From Candidatus Pollutiaquabacter sp. (GTDB lineage: Bacteria; Bacteroidota; Bacteroidia; AKYH767-A; 2013-40CM-41-45): 64,000 nt of DNA. This document shows positions 36,514 through 44,091 of this stretch, in pieces. Position numbers and translations under genes: made by a program. Under the pieces are notes generated by a model. That model was not told where the DNA came from. It was given only the letters and a program-made list of their open reading frames with translations, and did not search any database. The stretch spans positions 1 to 64,000 of the forward strand of contig CANIAS010000001.1 in assembly GCA_947465495.1 (NCBI GenBank). Direction: 5' to 3'. Every line of letters starts with the position of its first letter. The stretch's first letter is position 1.

Positions 36514-37668
36514 ATGTCTTCAGAGCACCTACACTTTGGCACACGTGCCATACATGCCGGTCAGGAACCGGATCCATCTACCGGAGCCATCATGACTCCG
36601 ATTTATCAGACTTCTACCTACGTTCAGGAGCGCCCGGGTAAACACAAGGGGTATGCTTATGCACGTGGTAAAAACCCGACACGTGTCGCCTTGGAGAAGT
36701 GCATCGCTTCCTTGGAAAACGCAAAACATGGACTTTGTTTTTCATCCGGACAAGGCGCCGAAGATGCCATCATTAAATTATTGCGTCCCGGTGACGAAGT
36801 AATTGCAACCGACGACCTCTATGGCGGTTCTTACCGTATGTTCACCAAGATCTTCGAGCATTTTGGAATCATTTTCCACTTCGTTGATATGGGTGATGCT
36901 CAGCATATACGTCAACACATCACGCCAAAAACAAAAATGATCTGGGTGGAAACGCCAACCAACCCAATCATGAAAATCATCGACATCGAAGCAACTGCCG
37001 CCATTGCCAAGGAACATCAACTCATCTTGGTAGTCGATAACACCTTTGCTTCGCCGTACCTTCAAAATCCACTCGATTTAGGAGCCTCTATTGTCATGCA
37101 TTCAGCCACCAAGTACCTCGGTGGTCACTCCGACGTGGTCATGGGTGCCGCCTGCACCAACGATGATAAACTGTATGAAGAACTCGCCTTCATCGCCAAC
37201 TCGTGTGGAGCTACGCCGGGGCCTATGGACAGCTTCCTTGTGCTAAGAGGTTTGAAAACCCTGCATGTGCGCATGGATCGCCACTGCCAGAATGGAAAAT
37301 TAATCGCCGAATTCCTTCGACAGCACCCAAAAGTAGACAAGGTCTATTGGCCGGGATTTCCGGAGCATCCAAATCACGCTATTGCTAAAAAACAAATGCG
37401 CGGTTTTGGCGGAATGATTTCCTTCACATTAAAAGGCAACTCCATGGAAGAAGCGTTTGACCTGGCCTCTCGAACAAAAGTATTCTCCCTGGCCGAGTCT
37501 CTTGGCGGTGTGGAATCCTTGATAGGGCATCCTGCTACCATGACCCATGCTTCCATTCCCAAAGAGGTTCGGGAAAAGGCAGGGGTCGTTGATTCATTAC
37601 TTCGCCTCAGTGTAGGAATTGAGGACGCGGAGGATTTGATAGCCGACCTTAAGCAGGCCTTGATTTGA
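36514..37668 (+). CDS. metB: Cystathionine gamma-synthase / trans-sulfuration PLP enzyme
   Basis: The 384-residue protein belongs to the Cys/Met-metabolism PLP family. It contains FGTRAIHAGQEPDPSTGA, the Tyr/Arg pair YAYARGKNPTR, VETPTNPIMKI, and the PLP lysine in HSATKYLGGHSD. The C-terminal FSLAESLGGVESLIGHPATMTHAS is shared by MetB and by cystathionine gamma-lyase, so synthase and lyase cannot be separated by sight; MetB is the commoner annotation for this type. ATG 36514 is preferred over TTG 36481 because the promoter overlaps the longer form. A strong terminator follows 23 nt after the stop. Confidence 0.88.
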   Translation: MSSEHLHFGTRAIHAGQEPDPSTGAIMTPIYQTSTYVQERPGKHKGYAYARGKNPTRVALEKCIASLENAKHGLCFSSGQGAEDAIIKLLRPGDEVIATDDLYGGSYRMFTKIFEHFGIIFHFVDMGDAQHIRQHITPKTKMIWVETPTNPIMKIIDIEATAAIAKEHQLILVVDNTFASPYLQNPLDLGASIVMHSATKYLGGHSDVVMGAACTNDDKLYEELAFIANSCGATPGPMDSFLVLRGLKTLHVRMDRHCQNGKLIAEFLRQHPKVDKVYWPGFPEHPNHAIAKKQMRGFGGMISFTLKGNSMEEAFDLASRTKVFSLAESLGGVESLIGHPATMTHASIPKEVREKAGVVDSLLRLSVGIEDAEDLIADLKQALI

Positions 37669-37691
37669 AATCGCACTATTTTTATTCCCTA

Positions 37692-37721
37692 AAAAAGCCC
37701 GTAATTCGTTATGGGCTTTTT
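37692..37721 (+). terminator. Intrinsic terminator of metB
   Basis: A 13-bp stem (37692-37704 with 37709-37721, one G-U pair) closes on a TTCG tetraloop; the stem ends in A5/T5, so it could terminate on either strand. Confidence 0.85.
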
Positions 37722-37877
37722 AATTAACTGATATTCATTATTTTAATTTTAGACAAAACACCTGTCACAGCAATGTAAGAGAATCCTGAACTATAGGGTA
37801 ATTTGAGCGTTATTCAGTAATTTGGCACTCTTGTCTATTAACCACCCAACCCAACGAATCTCGACTACCTTATTCCA

Positions 37878-39950
37878 ATGAAAAAACAACTACTGTTACT
37901 TGCGGCTTTTGCCTGCTCTTTAATGAGTATGACGGCGCAACCTGTCGAACGCCCACGATGTTTTACCGACGAGCACTACCGGGAAGCCATTGCCACGAAT
38001 CCCGAAATCTTGCGCACGCAGGCAGAACTGGAAAGTTTCACACGTCAATTTGTAAGTCAGGCGAAAGTGAAACGTTCTCAAGGTGGAACAGCTCCTACCT
38101 ATATTATTCCAGTAGTTTTTCACGTCCTGCATGAATATGGCAACGAGAACATTTCCGATGCTCAAATCCAGGATTGCATCGACCACATGAACCAGGATTT
38201 TCGCAAGTTGAATGCGGATACGATTAACATTGTTCCCTCTTTCATATCATTGGCGGCAGATTGTCAAATCGAGTTCCGACTGGCTACCATTGATCCTAAT
38301 GGAAATTGCACCAACGGTATCGAGCGTATTTACACCAACAAAACCAACCTCGCTAACGACCAATCAAAGCTAAATCCTTGGCCCAACAACAAGTACCTGA
38401 ACATCTGGACAGCTAAGACTTTAGAAAATACAGGGGCTGCGGCTTACTCACAATATCCTGGCTCTACCACCCCTACCACTGACGGTATCATGTCTTTGTA
38501 TACTTATGTAGGAACCATTGGGGCAGGCGGTCCGTCTGGAGCACATACGATTTCACACGAAGCAGGGCATTACCTGAACCTGCAGCATCCTTGGGGTTCC
38601 ACCAACAGTCCGGGTGTTTCTTGTGGTGACGATAACGTACAAGACACTCCTGAAACACAAGGTTGGACTAGCTGTAACCTGGCGGGTTCTGTTTGCAATC
38701 CTCCGATCATCGAGAATGTGCAAAATTTCATGGAGTATTCCTACTGCGACAACATGTTCACCTACGATCAGCGCGACCGTATGCATGCCGCTTTGAATTC
38801 TCCCGTTTCAGGTCGCAACAATCTCTGGACAAATACCAACTTAATCGCTACTGGCACCTTGAATCCTTCTACCACGGTTTGTACGCCGGTCGCTGAATTC
38901 TGGGCAACTCCGCAATCCATTTGCGAGGGCCGTAGCGTTACTTTCAAAGATTTTTCCTGGAATGGCAAACCGACTTCCTGGAATTGGCTGTTCCCAGGCG
39001 GAACTCCTGCTACTTCGACGGATTCCAATCCAACCATCGTTTACAATACCGCTGGTATTTATGACGTAACCTTGTTTGCTACGAATTCAACAGGAACTGA
39101 TTCAATGATGCGCACTTCCTTTATTCGTGTTAACAATACTGCCGGGAACACAACCCCCTTCTTGAATTCACTTGATCTCTCCACCGACTTTCCTGGTACC
39201 AATGGCTGGGTGAACAATCCGGATGCAGGCACTACCACCTGGACCAGGATCACCACGACAGGTGCAAACGGCACAAGTTCTTGCCTTAGAATGAATAATT
39301 ACACCAATACATCCGGACAAACTGACGAATGGATCACTCCTCCTTACGATGTTTCCAACCTAACGGGTGCAGCCTTCCGTTTCTACATGGCTAACGCTCA
39401 GCGGAACAGCACCTCCGAAGATCTCCTCCGCGTCTATTTAAGTACCAACTGCGGCGAAACATGGACGGTGAAATACAACAAACAAGGTGCAACATTGGCT
39501 ACGGCTGGTGTAATTGCGACGAGTTTCACTCCGACTGCTACCCAATGGCGCCAGGAGTCTTTCAACCTGACGGGTTTTGCTCCTCGCACCAACGTCCGCT
39601 TCAAGTTCCAAAATGTGAGCGACCGCGGTAACAATACCTACGTCGATGAAATTGAAATCATTGGCACACCAAACAACGCCGACGAAATCGACCAAGTAAC
39701 CACCGGCTTCGGACTATATCCGAACCCTACCTCCGGAGCGACCAACATTTCATTCAAGCTTAACAGCACTCAGCGTGTACGTATCGAAGTACGTGATATG
39801 GCGGGACGTACGGTACAGCAGGTCATGGATCAAACCTTGCAAGCCGATCTTCACGAAGTTCCTGTGACCATCCAAACTCCAGGCATCTACATGATTGACC
39901 TGGTGACCAATGGCAAACACCACGTCCGCCGATTGGTAGTCGCTGAATAA
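37878..39950 (+). CDS. Secreted M43-family metalloprotease with PKD domain and T9SS sorting domain
   Basis: The 690-residue precursor has a signal peptide (MKKQLLLLA to MTAQ, Gln at +1), an M43 catalytic domain with HEAGHYLNLQH (His227, Glu228, His231, His237) and the Met-turn FMEYSYCDNMFT, then a PKD-like domain (about residues 345-420, NWLFPGGTPATSTD, YNTAGIYDVTLFA). A lectin/MAM-like beta domain (about 430-600) follows, and finally the sorting domain (LYPNPTSGATNISF to LVVAE). It is a larger relative of the protease at 14169, with the same N-terminal layout but extra domains. Export to the surface by the T9SS is expected. It is a single gene with its own terminator. Confidence 0.92.
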   Translation: MKKQLLLLAAFACSLMSMTAQPVERPRCFTDEHYREAIATNPEILRTQAELESFTRQFVSQAKVKRSQGGTAPTYIIPVVFHVLHEYGNENISDAQIQDCIDHMNQDFRKLNADTINIVPSFISLAADCQIEFRLATIDPNGNCTNGIERIYTNKTNLANDQSKLNPWPNNKYLNIWTAKTLENTGAAAYSQYPGSTTPTTDGIMSLYTYVGTIGAGGPSGAHTISHEAGHYLNLQHPWGSTNSPGVSCGDDNVQDTPETQGWTSCNLAGSVCNPPIIENVQNFMEYSYCDNMFTYDQRDRMHAALNSPVSGRNNLWTNTNLIATGTLNPSTTVCTPVAEFWATPQSICEGRSVTFKDFSWNGKPTSWNWLFPGGTPATSTDSNPTIVYNTAGIYDVTLFATNSTGTDSMMRTSFIRVNNTAGNTTPFLNSLDLSTDFPGTNGWVNNPDAGTTTWTRITTTGANGTSSCLRMNNYTNTSGQTDEWITPPYDVSNLTGAAFRFYMANAQRNSTSEDLLRVYLSTNCGETWTVKYNKQGATLATAGVIATSFTPTATQWRQESFNLTGFAPRTNVRFKFQNVSDRGNNTYVDEIEIIGTPNNADEIDQVTTGFGLYPNPTSGATNISFKLNSTQRVRIEVRDMAGRTVQQVMDQTLQADLHEVPVTIQTPGIYMIDLVTNGKHHVRRLVVAE

Positions 39951-39970
39951 TTGTTCATTTAACTATTCAT

Positions 39971-40006
39971 AAAACGTCCCGGCAATACACCGGGACGTTT
40001 TCTTTT
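39971..40006 (+). terminator. Intrinsic terminator of the second M43 protease gene
   Basis: A perfect 12-bp stem, AAAACGTCCCGG (39971-39982) with CCGGGACGTTTT (39990-40001), has a 7-nt loop and is followed by CTTTT to 40006. The next reading frame opens at the very next base. Confidence 0.88.
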
Positions 40007-40717
40007 ATGAATACTTTTTTGAAGATTTGTCGTAGAAATACCGTGGTCAACTTCCGCTTCTTTACCTTCTTCCTTTCCTTGTCGCTGTTTGCCATGATTT
40101 CACATGCGCAGGACACCGAAGTGCGTCGTAAAAAGAACGCCATCAATACCAATCTGACCCTCAGCGCCACAAACGAGTTCAACATCGGCATAGAACGATA
40201 TTTCTCCCCTCGAAAGAGTATTGAAATCAACGGTGGATTCGTTCGGGCCAATCCATTTCTTTCTGACTTGACTAAATCCTGGAGCAATACACAGTACTTC
40301 TATGAAAGCGGCTATACCTTTCGGCTTGGACTGAAATTTTATAAAAAGCGCCCCGAAGAATCAAAGTGGCAAGATTATATTTCACCGGTCCTATTATACA
40401 AATACCTGTTTTTCGACCCGCAGTGGTTCGAAAATCCGATTGAAAATAGCGACTATTCGGAGTGCATCTACCAAAAACGTCAGCGCTCAAAATACGGCTT
40501 CGAATTCCTGTGGGGGAAAGTATATTCCCTCAACAACTCTTTCGACTTTGAACTTTATTACGGTGTTGGCATACGTGCAGCGATGGTCGAGCGGACCGAC
40601 ATCTCCAAGCAAGACACGTGCGGTGTTTCACCGATCCGTCAGCTCGATTTTGTAGATAACAGCTTCTACGTGCGGCCTTCCATCCATGGCGGCGCAAAAT
40701 TCCGATTCAACTTCTGA
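40007..40717 (+). CDS. Uncharacterised outer-membrane beta-barrel-like protein
   Basis: The 236-residue protein has a signal peptide ending MISHAQ and a body of alternating hydrophobic strands (INTNLTLSATNEFNIGIERYF, YTFRLGLKFYKK, FDFELYYGVGIRAAMV) with a final GAKFRFNF ending in Phe, the usual beta-barrel insertion signal. The family is not recognised; it resembles DUF3575-like small porin-type proteins. The ATG at 40007 directly follows the preceding terminator's T-tract; GTG at 40043 would also begin a good signal peptide and leave a leader, so the start is uncertain. It overlaps the next gene by 32 nt if that gene starts at 40686. Confidence 0.65.
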   Translation: MNTFLKICRRNTVVNFRFFTFFLSLSLFAMISHAQDTEVRRKKNAINTNLTLSATNEFNIGIERYFSPRKSIEINGGFVRANPFLSDLTKSWSNTQYFYESGYTFRLGLKFYKKRPEESKWQDYISPVLLYKYLFFDPQWFENPIENSDYSECIYQKRQRSKYGFEFLWGKVYSLNNSFDFELYYGVGIRAAMVERTDISKQDTCGVSPIRQLDFVDNSFYVRPSIHGGAKFRFNF

Positions 40718-41216
40718 TCGCTTGCGTGTCCTTCCCAACGTAGTTATATTTCTGTTTTGTATTAGTCCGCTTCTTGGAATTGCGCAACAAAACAAAAAAC
40801 ACGCAACGCATTCTGCCGTTGAATGCGATACCACTTTATGGAATCATGTTTGGAATCCTGATAGGCTAGAAATAATTTCTTCCTGTGTCACCGTAACTGG
40901 TCGAATCACCGAATCGCACAAGGAATCTGACGGCGATCTTCATTTGTTACTTAAACCAGATGGGGCCTTTGCTAACACAGTAAATGCAGTCAACACCAAG
41001 GAGAAAAACGGCTGCCTCGTCATTGAAGTGATCTGTGTAGGTAAGTCGAAAGAAACAAAGGAAAAGATTGCATGCGACGATTACAAAAACCATGTGTATG
41101 TGCCACACAAGGGCGAACGCGTGCGGATCACGGGAAGTCTGGTGAAAGACCTTCATCACGGATGGAATGAAATCCACCCAGTAACCAAGATAAAACGTAT
41201 TGATCCAAAAGGATAA
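40686..41216 (+). CDS. Uncharacterised secreted protein with OB-fold-like domain
   Basis: A 176-residue product with a signal-peptide-like hydrophobic stretch ending GIAQ, then a compact domain: VTVTGRITESHKESDGDLHLLL, CLVIEVICVGKSK, CDDYKNHVYVPHKGERVRITGSLV and HGWNEIHPVTKI. This reads as a small five-stranded OB-like fold with two conserved cysteines; I recall similar orphan proteins from environmental bacteria but no function. ATG 40686 overlaps the previous gene; TTG 40722 would start immediately before the hydrophobic segment and avoid the overlap, so either is possible. It converges on polA with 4 nt between stops. Confidence 0.6.
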   Translation: MAAQNSDSTSDRLRVLPNVVIFLFCISPLLGIAQQNKKHATHSAVECDTTLWNHVWNPDRLEIISSCVTVTGRITESHKESDGDLHLLLKPDGAFANTVNAVNTKEKNGCLVIEVICVGKSKETKEKIACDDYKNHVYVPHKGERVRITGSLVKDLHHGWNEIHPVTKIKRIDPKG

Positions 41217-41220
41217 TCGA

Positions 41221-44049
41221 TCAGTGTGCTTCCAACCAGTTGGCACCTGACCCCATCCCTACTTCGATCGGCACCTTCAGTGTCAACGCATGTTTCATGC
41301 GGTCCCCAACCAAACTTTTCATCTCGTCTAATTCAGGACGATGTACATCGAAAACCAATTCGTCATGCACTTGCAGTACCATTTTCGACTTCAAGTTTCG
41401 ATCGATAATATCCTGGTGAATTCTCACCATAGCAATCTTGATCATATCGGCAGCACTGCCCTGAATAGGAGCATTAATGGCATTTCGTTCGGCAAATCCT
41501 CGAACGGTAGCATTTGCTGAATTAATATCACGAAGATAACGACGGCGACCAAGAACTGTCTCCACATAACCCTTCTTACGCGCCTGCTCTACACTTTCAT
41601 CCATGTAATCCTTGATGGCAGGATATTGTTTGAAATAATTTTCAATGATCCCTTTGGCTTCTGTGCGTGAAATATTCAATCGATCTGCCAATCCGAAGGC
41701 AGAGATTCCATAAATGATTCCGAAGTTCACCATCTTGGCACTTCGGCGCATGTCGCTGGTGACTTCCGCAATTGGAACACCGTAAACTTTAGCAGCAGTA
41801 GCCGCATGAATATCTTCGCCGCTATTGAACGCTTCCAACATTCCCGTGTCACCGCTAAGCTCTGCAATTATGCGTAGCTCGATTTGAGAATAGTCGGCAG
41901 AGAGCAATACATACTCTTCACTCCTCGGAACAAAGGCTTTACGGATTTCACGGCCACGTGCTGTCCGAATCGGTATATTCTGTAAGTTAGGATTGTCAGA
42001 ACTTAAACGACCAGTAACTGCTACCACTTGATTAAAGGTGGAGTGAATCCGTCCTGTACGCGGATTGATCAATTGTGGCAACACATCAACATAGGTATTC
42101 TTCAACTTAACTAGTTCACGGTAGTCAAGGATCAAGCGTACAATCGGGTGCTTATTCTCCAATTTACTCAAGACGTCCTCTGCCGTAGAATACTGTCCGG
42201 TCTTGGTCTTCGACGGCTTATCGACAATCTTCAATTGCTCAAACAAGACTTCACCTACCTGTTTAGGTGAGGAGACATTGAATTTCTTACCTGCTAATTC
42301 TTGAATTTCTTTTTCAACGGATGCAATATCCACGGTCAACTCACGGGACAATTGTTGCAAGGCCAACGGATCAAGAGTAATTCCTTCCTGTTCCATATCT
42401 GCCAATACCGGGACCAACGGCATTTCTACCTCGTTGAAAAGCTTCTCCGTACCTGCTGCTTGAAGTTTAGGTGCGAAAACTTTTTGCAGTTGCATCGTGA
42501 TGTCAGCATCTTCTGCAGCATACTCGGCCACTTGCTCCACAGGAACATCACGCATAGAAAGCTGGTCCTTACCGCGTTTTCCGATCAATGATGAAATCGA
42601 AACAGGAGAATACTGCAAATAGGTTTCAGACAATGCATCCATACTGTGACGCATCTCAGGATGCAATAGAAAATGTGCAATCATAGTATCGAACAGGATG
42701 CCCTTTAGTTCAACACCGTATGAGCGAAGAATCGTAAGATCGTATTTAAGATTTTGTGCAACCTTGGTGATGCGTTCATCCGAAAAAATGGCTTTAAATT
42801 CATCCACTATTCCTTGCGCCGATTGGCGATCGTCAGGAACAGGTACATACCACCCTTGATTCGATGCGATAGAAAATGACATGCCCACTAATTCCGCTTC
42901 CATGGCATCGAGCCCGGTAGTTTCGGTATCAAAGCATAGCATCGTCGATTGAGATAACGTATGAATGAGTTCCTTGCGTTTCGCTTCTGAATCAACCAAA
43001 ACGTAAGTGTGTGGCGTATCGTGTATCGTTTTTAACTCGGTAGGCACAGGAAGCTCCGCTATCACTTCCGGTTGCTCTTCCGCATCGTCGCCGAATAAAG
43101 TCCCTTGTCCGGAAGGAGCTTTGGCCGTAGCCGGCTTTTTTGCCACAGTAGCTGTAGCTACCGTGGTAGCAGCAACCAAACCAAGTTGTTCGGAAAGTCG
43201 GCGAAATTCCAATTCAGCGAACAGATCTCGTAATACATCCTTATTCCATTCTTTACGCACCAATCCGTCCGGCACTGTTTGAACAGGTACATCAATTTGA
43301 ATGGTCGCCAATCGCTTCGACTGTACAGCCAGGTCTTTGTTGTTCTCGACCTTCTCCTTTAACTTTCCCTTTAGTTGGTCTGTACTGACTATTAAATTTT
43401 CAAGCGACCCAAATTGTTTGATCAACGCAATGGCGGTCTTTTCACCTACACCAGGGATACCGGGGATATTATCCACGCTGTCACCCATCAATCCTAAAAT
43501 ATCCTTTACTTGATCGACGCGCTCGATTTCCCAGCGCTCACAGATTTCTTTAATGCCTAATACTTCTGGCTTTCCGCCACCGCGTGGTGGTTTATAAATG
43601 AAGGTGTGTTCGTCCACTAATTGTCCATAATCTTTATCGGGTGTCATCATGTAGGTCTCAAACCCTTGAGCCTCTGCCTGACGGGCTAACGTGCCGATAA
43701 TATCGTCCGCCTCATACCCATCCATGGCCAGAACAGGAATGTTGAATCCTTCACACAACTGAACAACGAAAGGAATACTGGCAGCAAGATCCTCCGGAAT
43801 TTCCTGGCGATTCGCCTTATAGTCTGCAAATTCTTCGTGTCGGCTGGTTGGTGCGGCAGTATCAAAAACGACCGCAATGTGGGAGGGATCTTCCTTCTTT
43901 AATACTTCCAACAGTGTATTGGTAAAACCGAAAATGGCCGACGTATTCTGCCCTTTTGAATTAATGCGATGGTTATTACTAAAAGCGAAATAAGCTCTGT
44001 AGACAAGAGCCATCGCATCCAACAAAAAGAGTTTTTTGGAATCAGCCAT
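41221..44049 (-). CDS. polA: DNA polymerase I
   Basis: PolA fills gaps and removes RNA primers during replication and repair. The 942-residue protein has all three domains: the N-terminal 5'-nuclease (LFLLDAMALVYRAYFAF, GDSVDNIPGIPGVGEKTA), the 3'-5' proofreading exonuclease with its acidic residues retained (FDTETTGLD, NLKYDLTI, YAAEDADI), and the polymerase with motif A LLSADYSQIELR, motif B RRSAKMVNFGIIYG and motif C VHDELVFD. ATG 44049 is chosen over a longer TTG form (44091) because family members start at this point. The gene follows the outer-membrane barrel gene by 42 nt. Confidence 0.97.
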   Translation of the reverse strand: MADSKKLFLLDAMALVYRAYFAFSNNHRINSKGQNTSAIFGFTNTLLEVLKKEDPSHIAVVFDTAAPTSRHEEFADYKANRQEIPEDLAASIPFVVQLCEGFNIPVLAMDGYEADDIIGTLARQAEAQGFETYMMTPDKDYGQLVDEHTFIYKPPRGGGKPEVLGIKEICERWEIERVDQVKDILGLMGDSVDNIPGIPGVGEKTAIALIKQFGSLENLIVSTDQLKGKLKEKVENNKDLAVQSKRLATIQIDVPVQTVPDGLVRKEWNKDVLRDLFAELEFRRLSEQLGLVAATTVATATVAKKPATAKAPSGQGTLFGDDAEEQPEVIAELPVPTELKTIHDTPHTYVLVDSEAKRKELIHTLSQSTMLCFDTETTGLDAMEAELVGMSFSIASNQGWYVPVPDDRQSAQGIVDEFKAIFSDERITKVAQNLKYDLTILRSYGVELKGILFDTMIAHFLLHPEMRHSMDALSETYLQYSPVSISSLIGKRGKDQLSMRDVPVEQVAEYAAEDADITMQLQKVFAPKLQAAGTEKLFNEVEMPLVPVLADMEQEGITLDPLALQQLSRELTVDIASVEKEIQELAGKKFNVSSPKQVGEVLFEQLKIVDKPSKTKTGQYSTAEDVLSKLENKHPIVRLILDYRELVKLKNTYVDVLPQLINPRTGRIHSTFNQVVAVTGRLSSDNPNLQNIPIRTARGREIRKAFVPRSEEYVLLSADYSQIELRIIAELSGDTGMLEAFNSGEDIHAATAAKVYGVPIAEVTSDMRRSAKMVNFGIIYGISAFGLADRLNISRTEAKGIIENYFKQYPAIKDYMDESVEQARKKGYVETVLGRRRYLRDINSANATVRGFAERNAINAPIQGSAADMIKIAMVRIHQDIIDRNLKSKMVLQVHDELVFDVHRPELDEMKSLVGDRMKHALTLKVPIEVGMGSGANWLEAH

Positions 44050-44091
44050 GAGTTGGGAAATCTGGGCTGTAAGGTCGGCATTTATCTTCAA

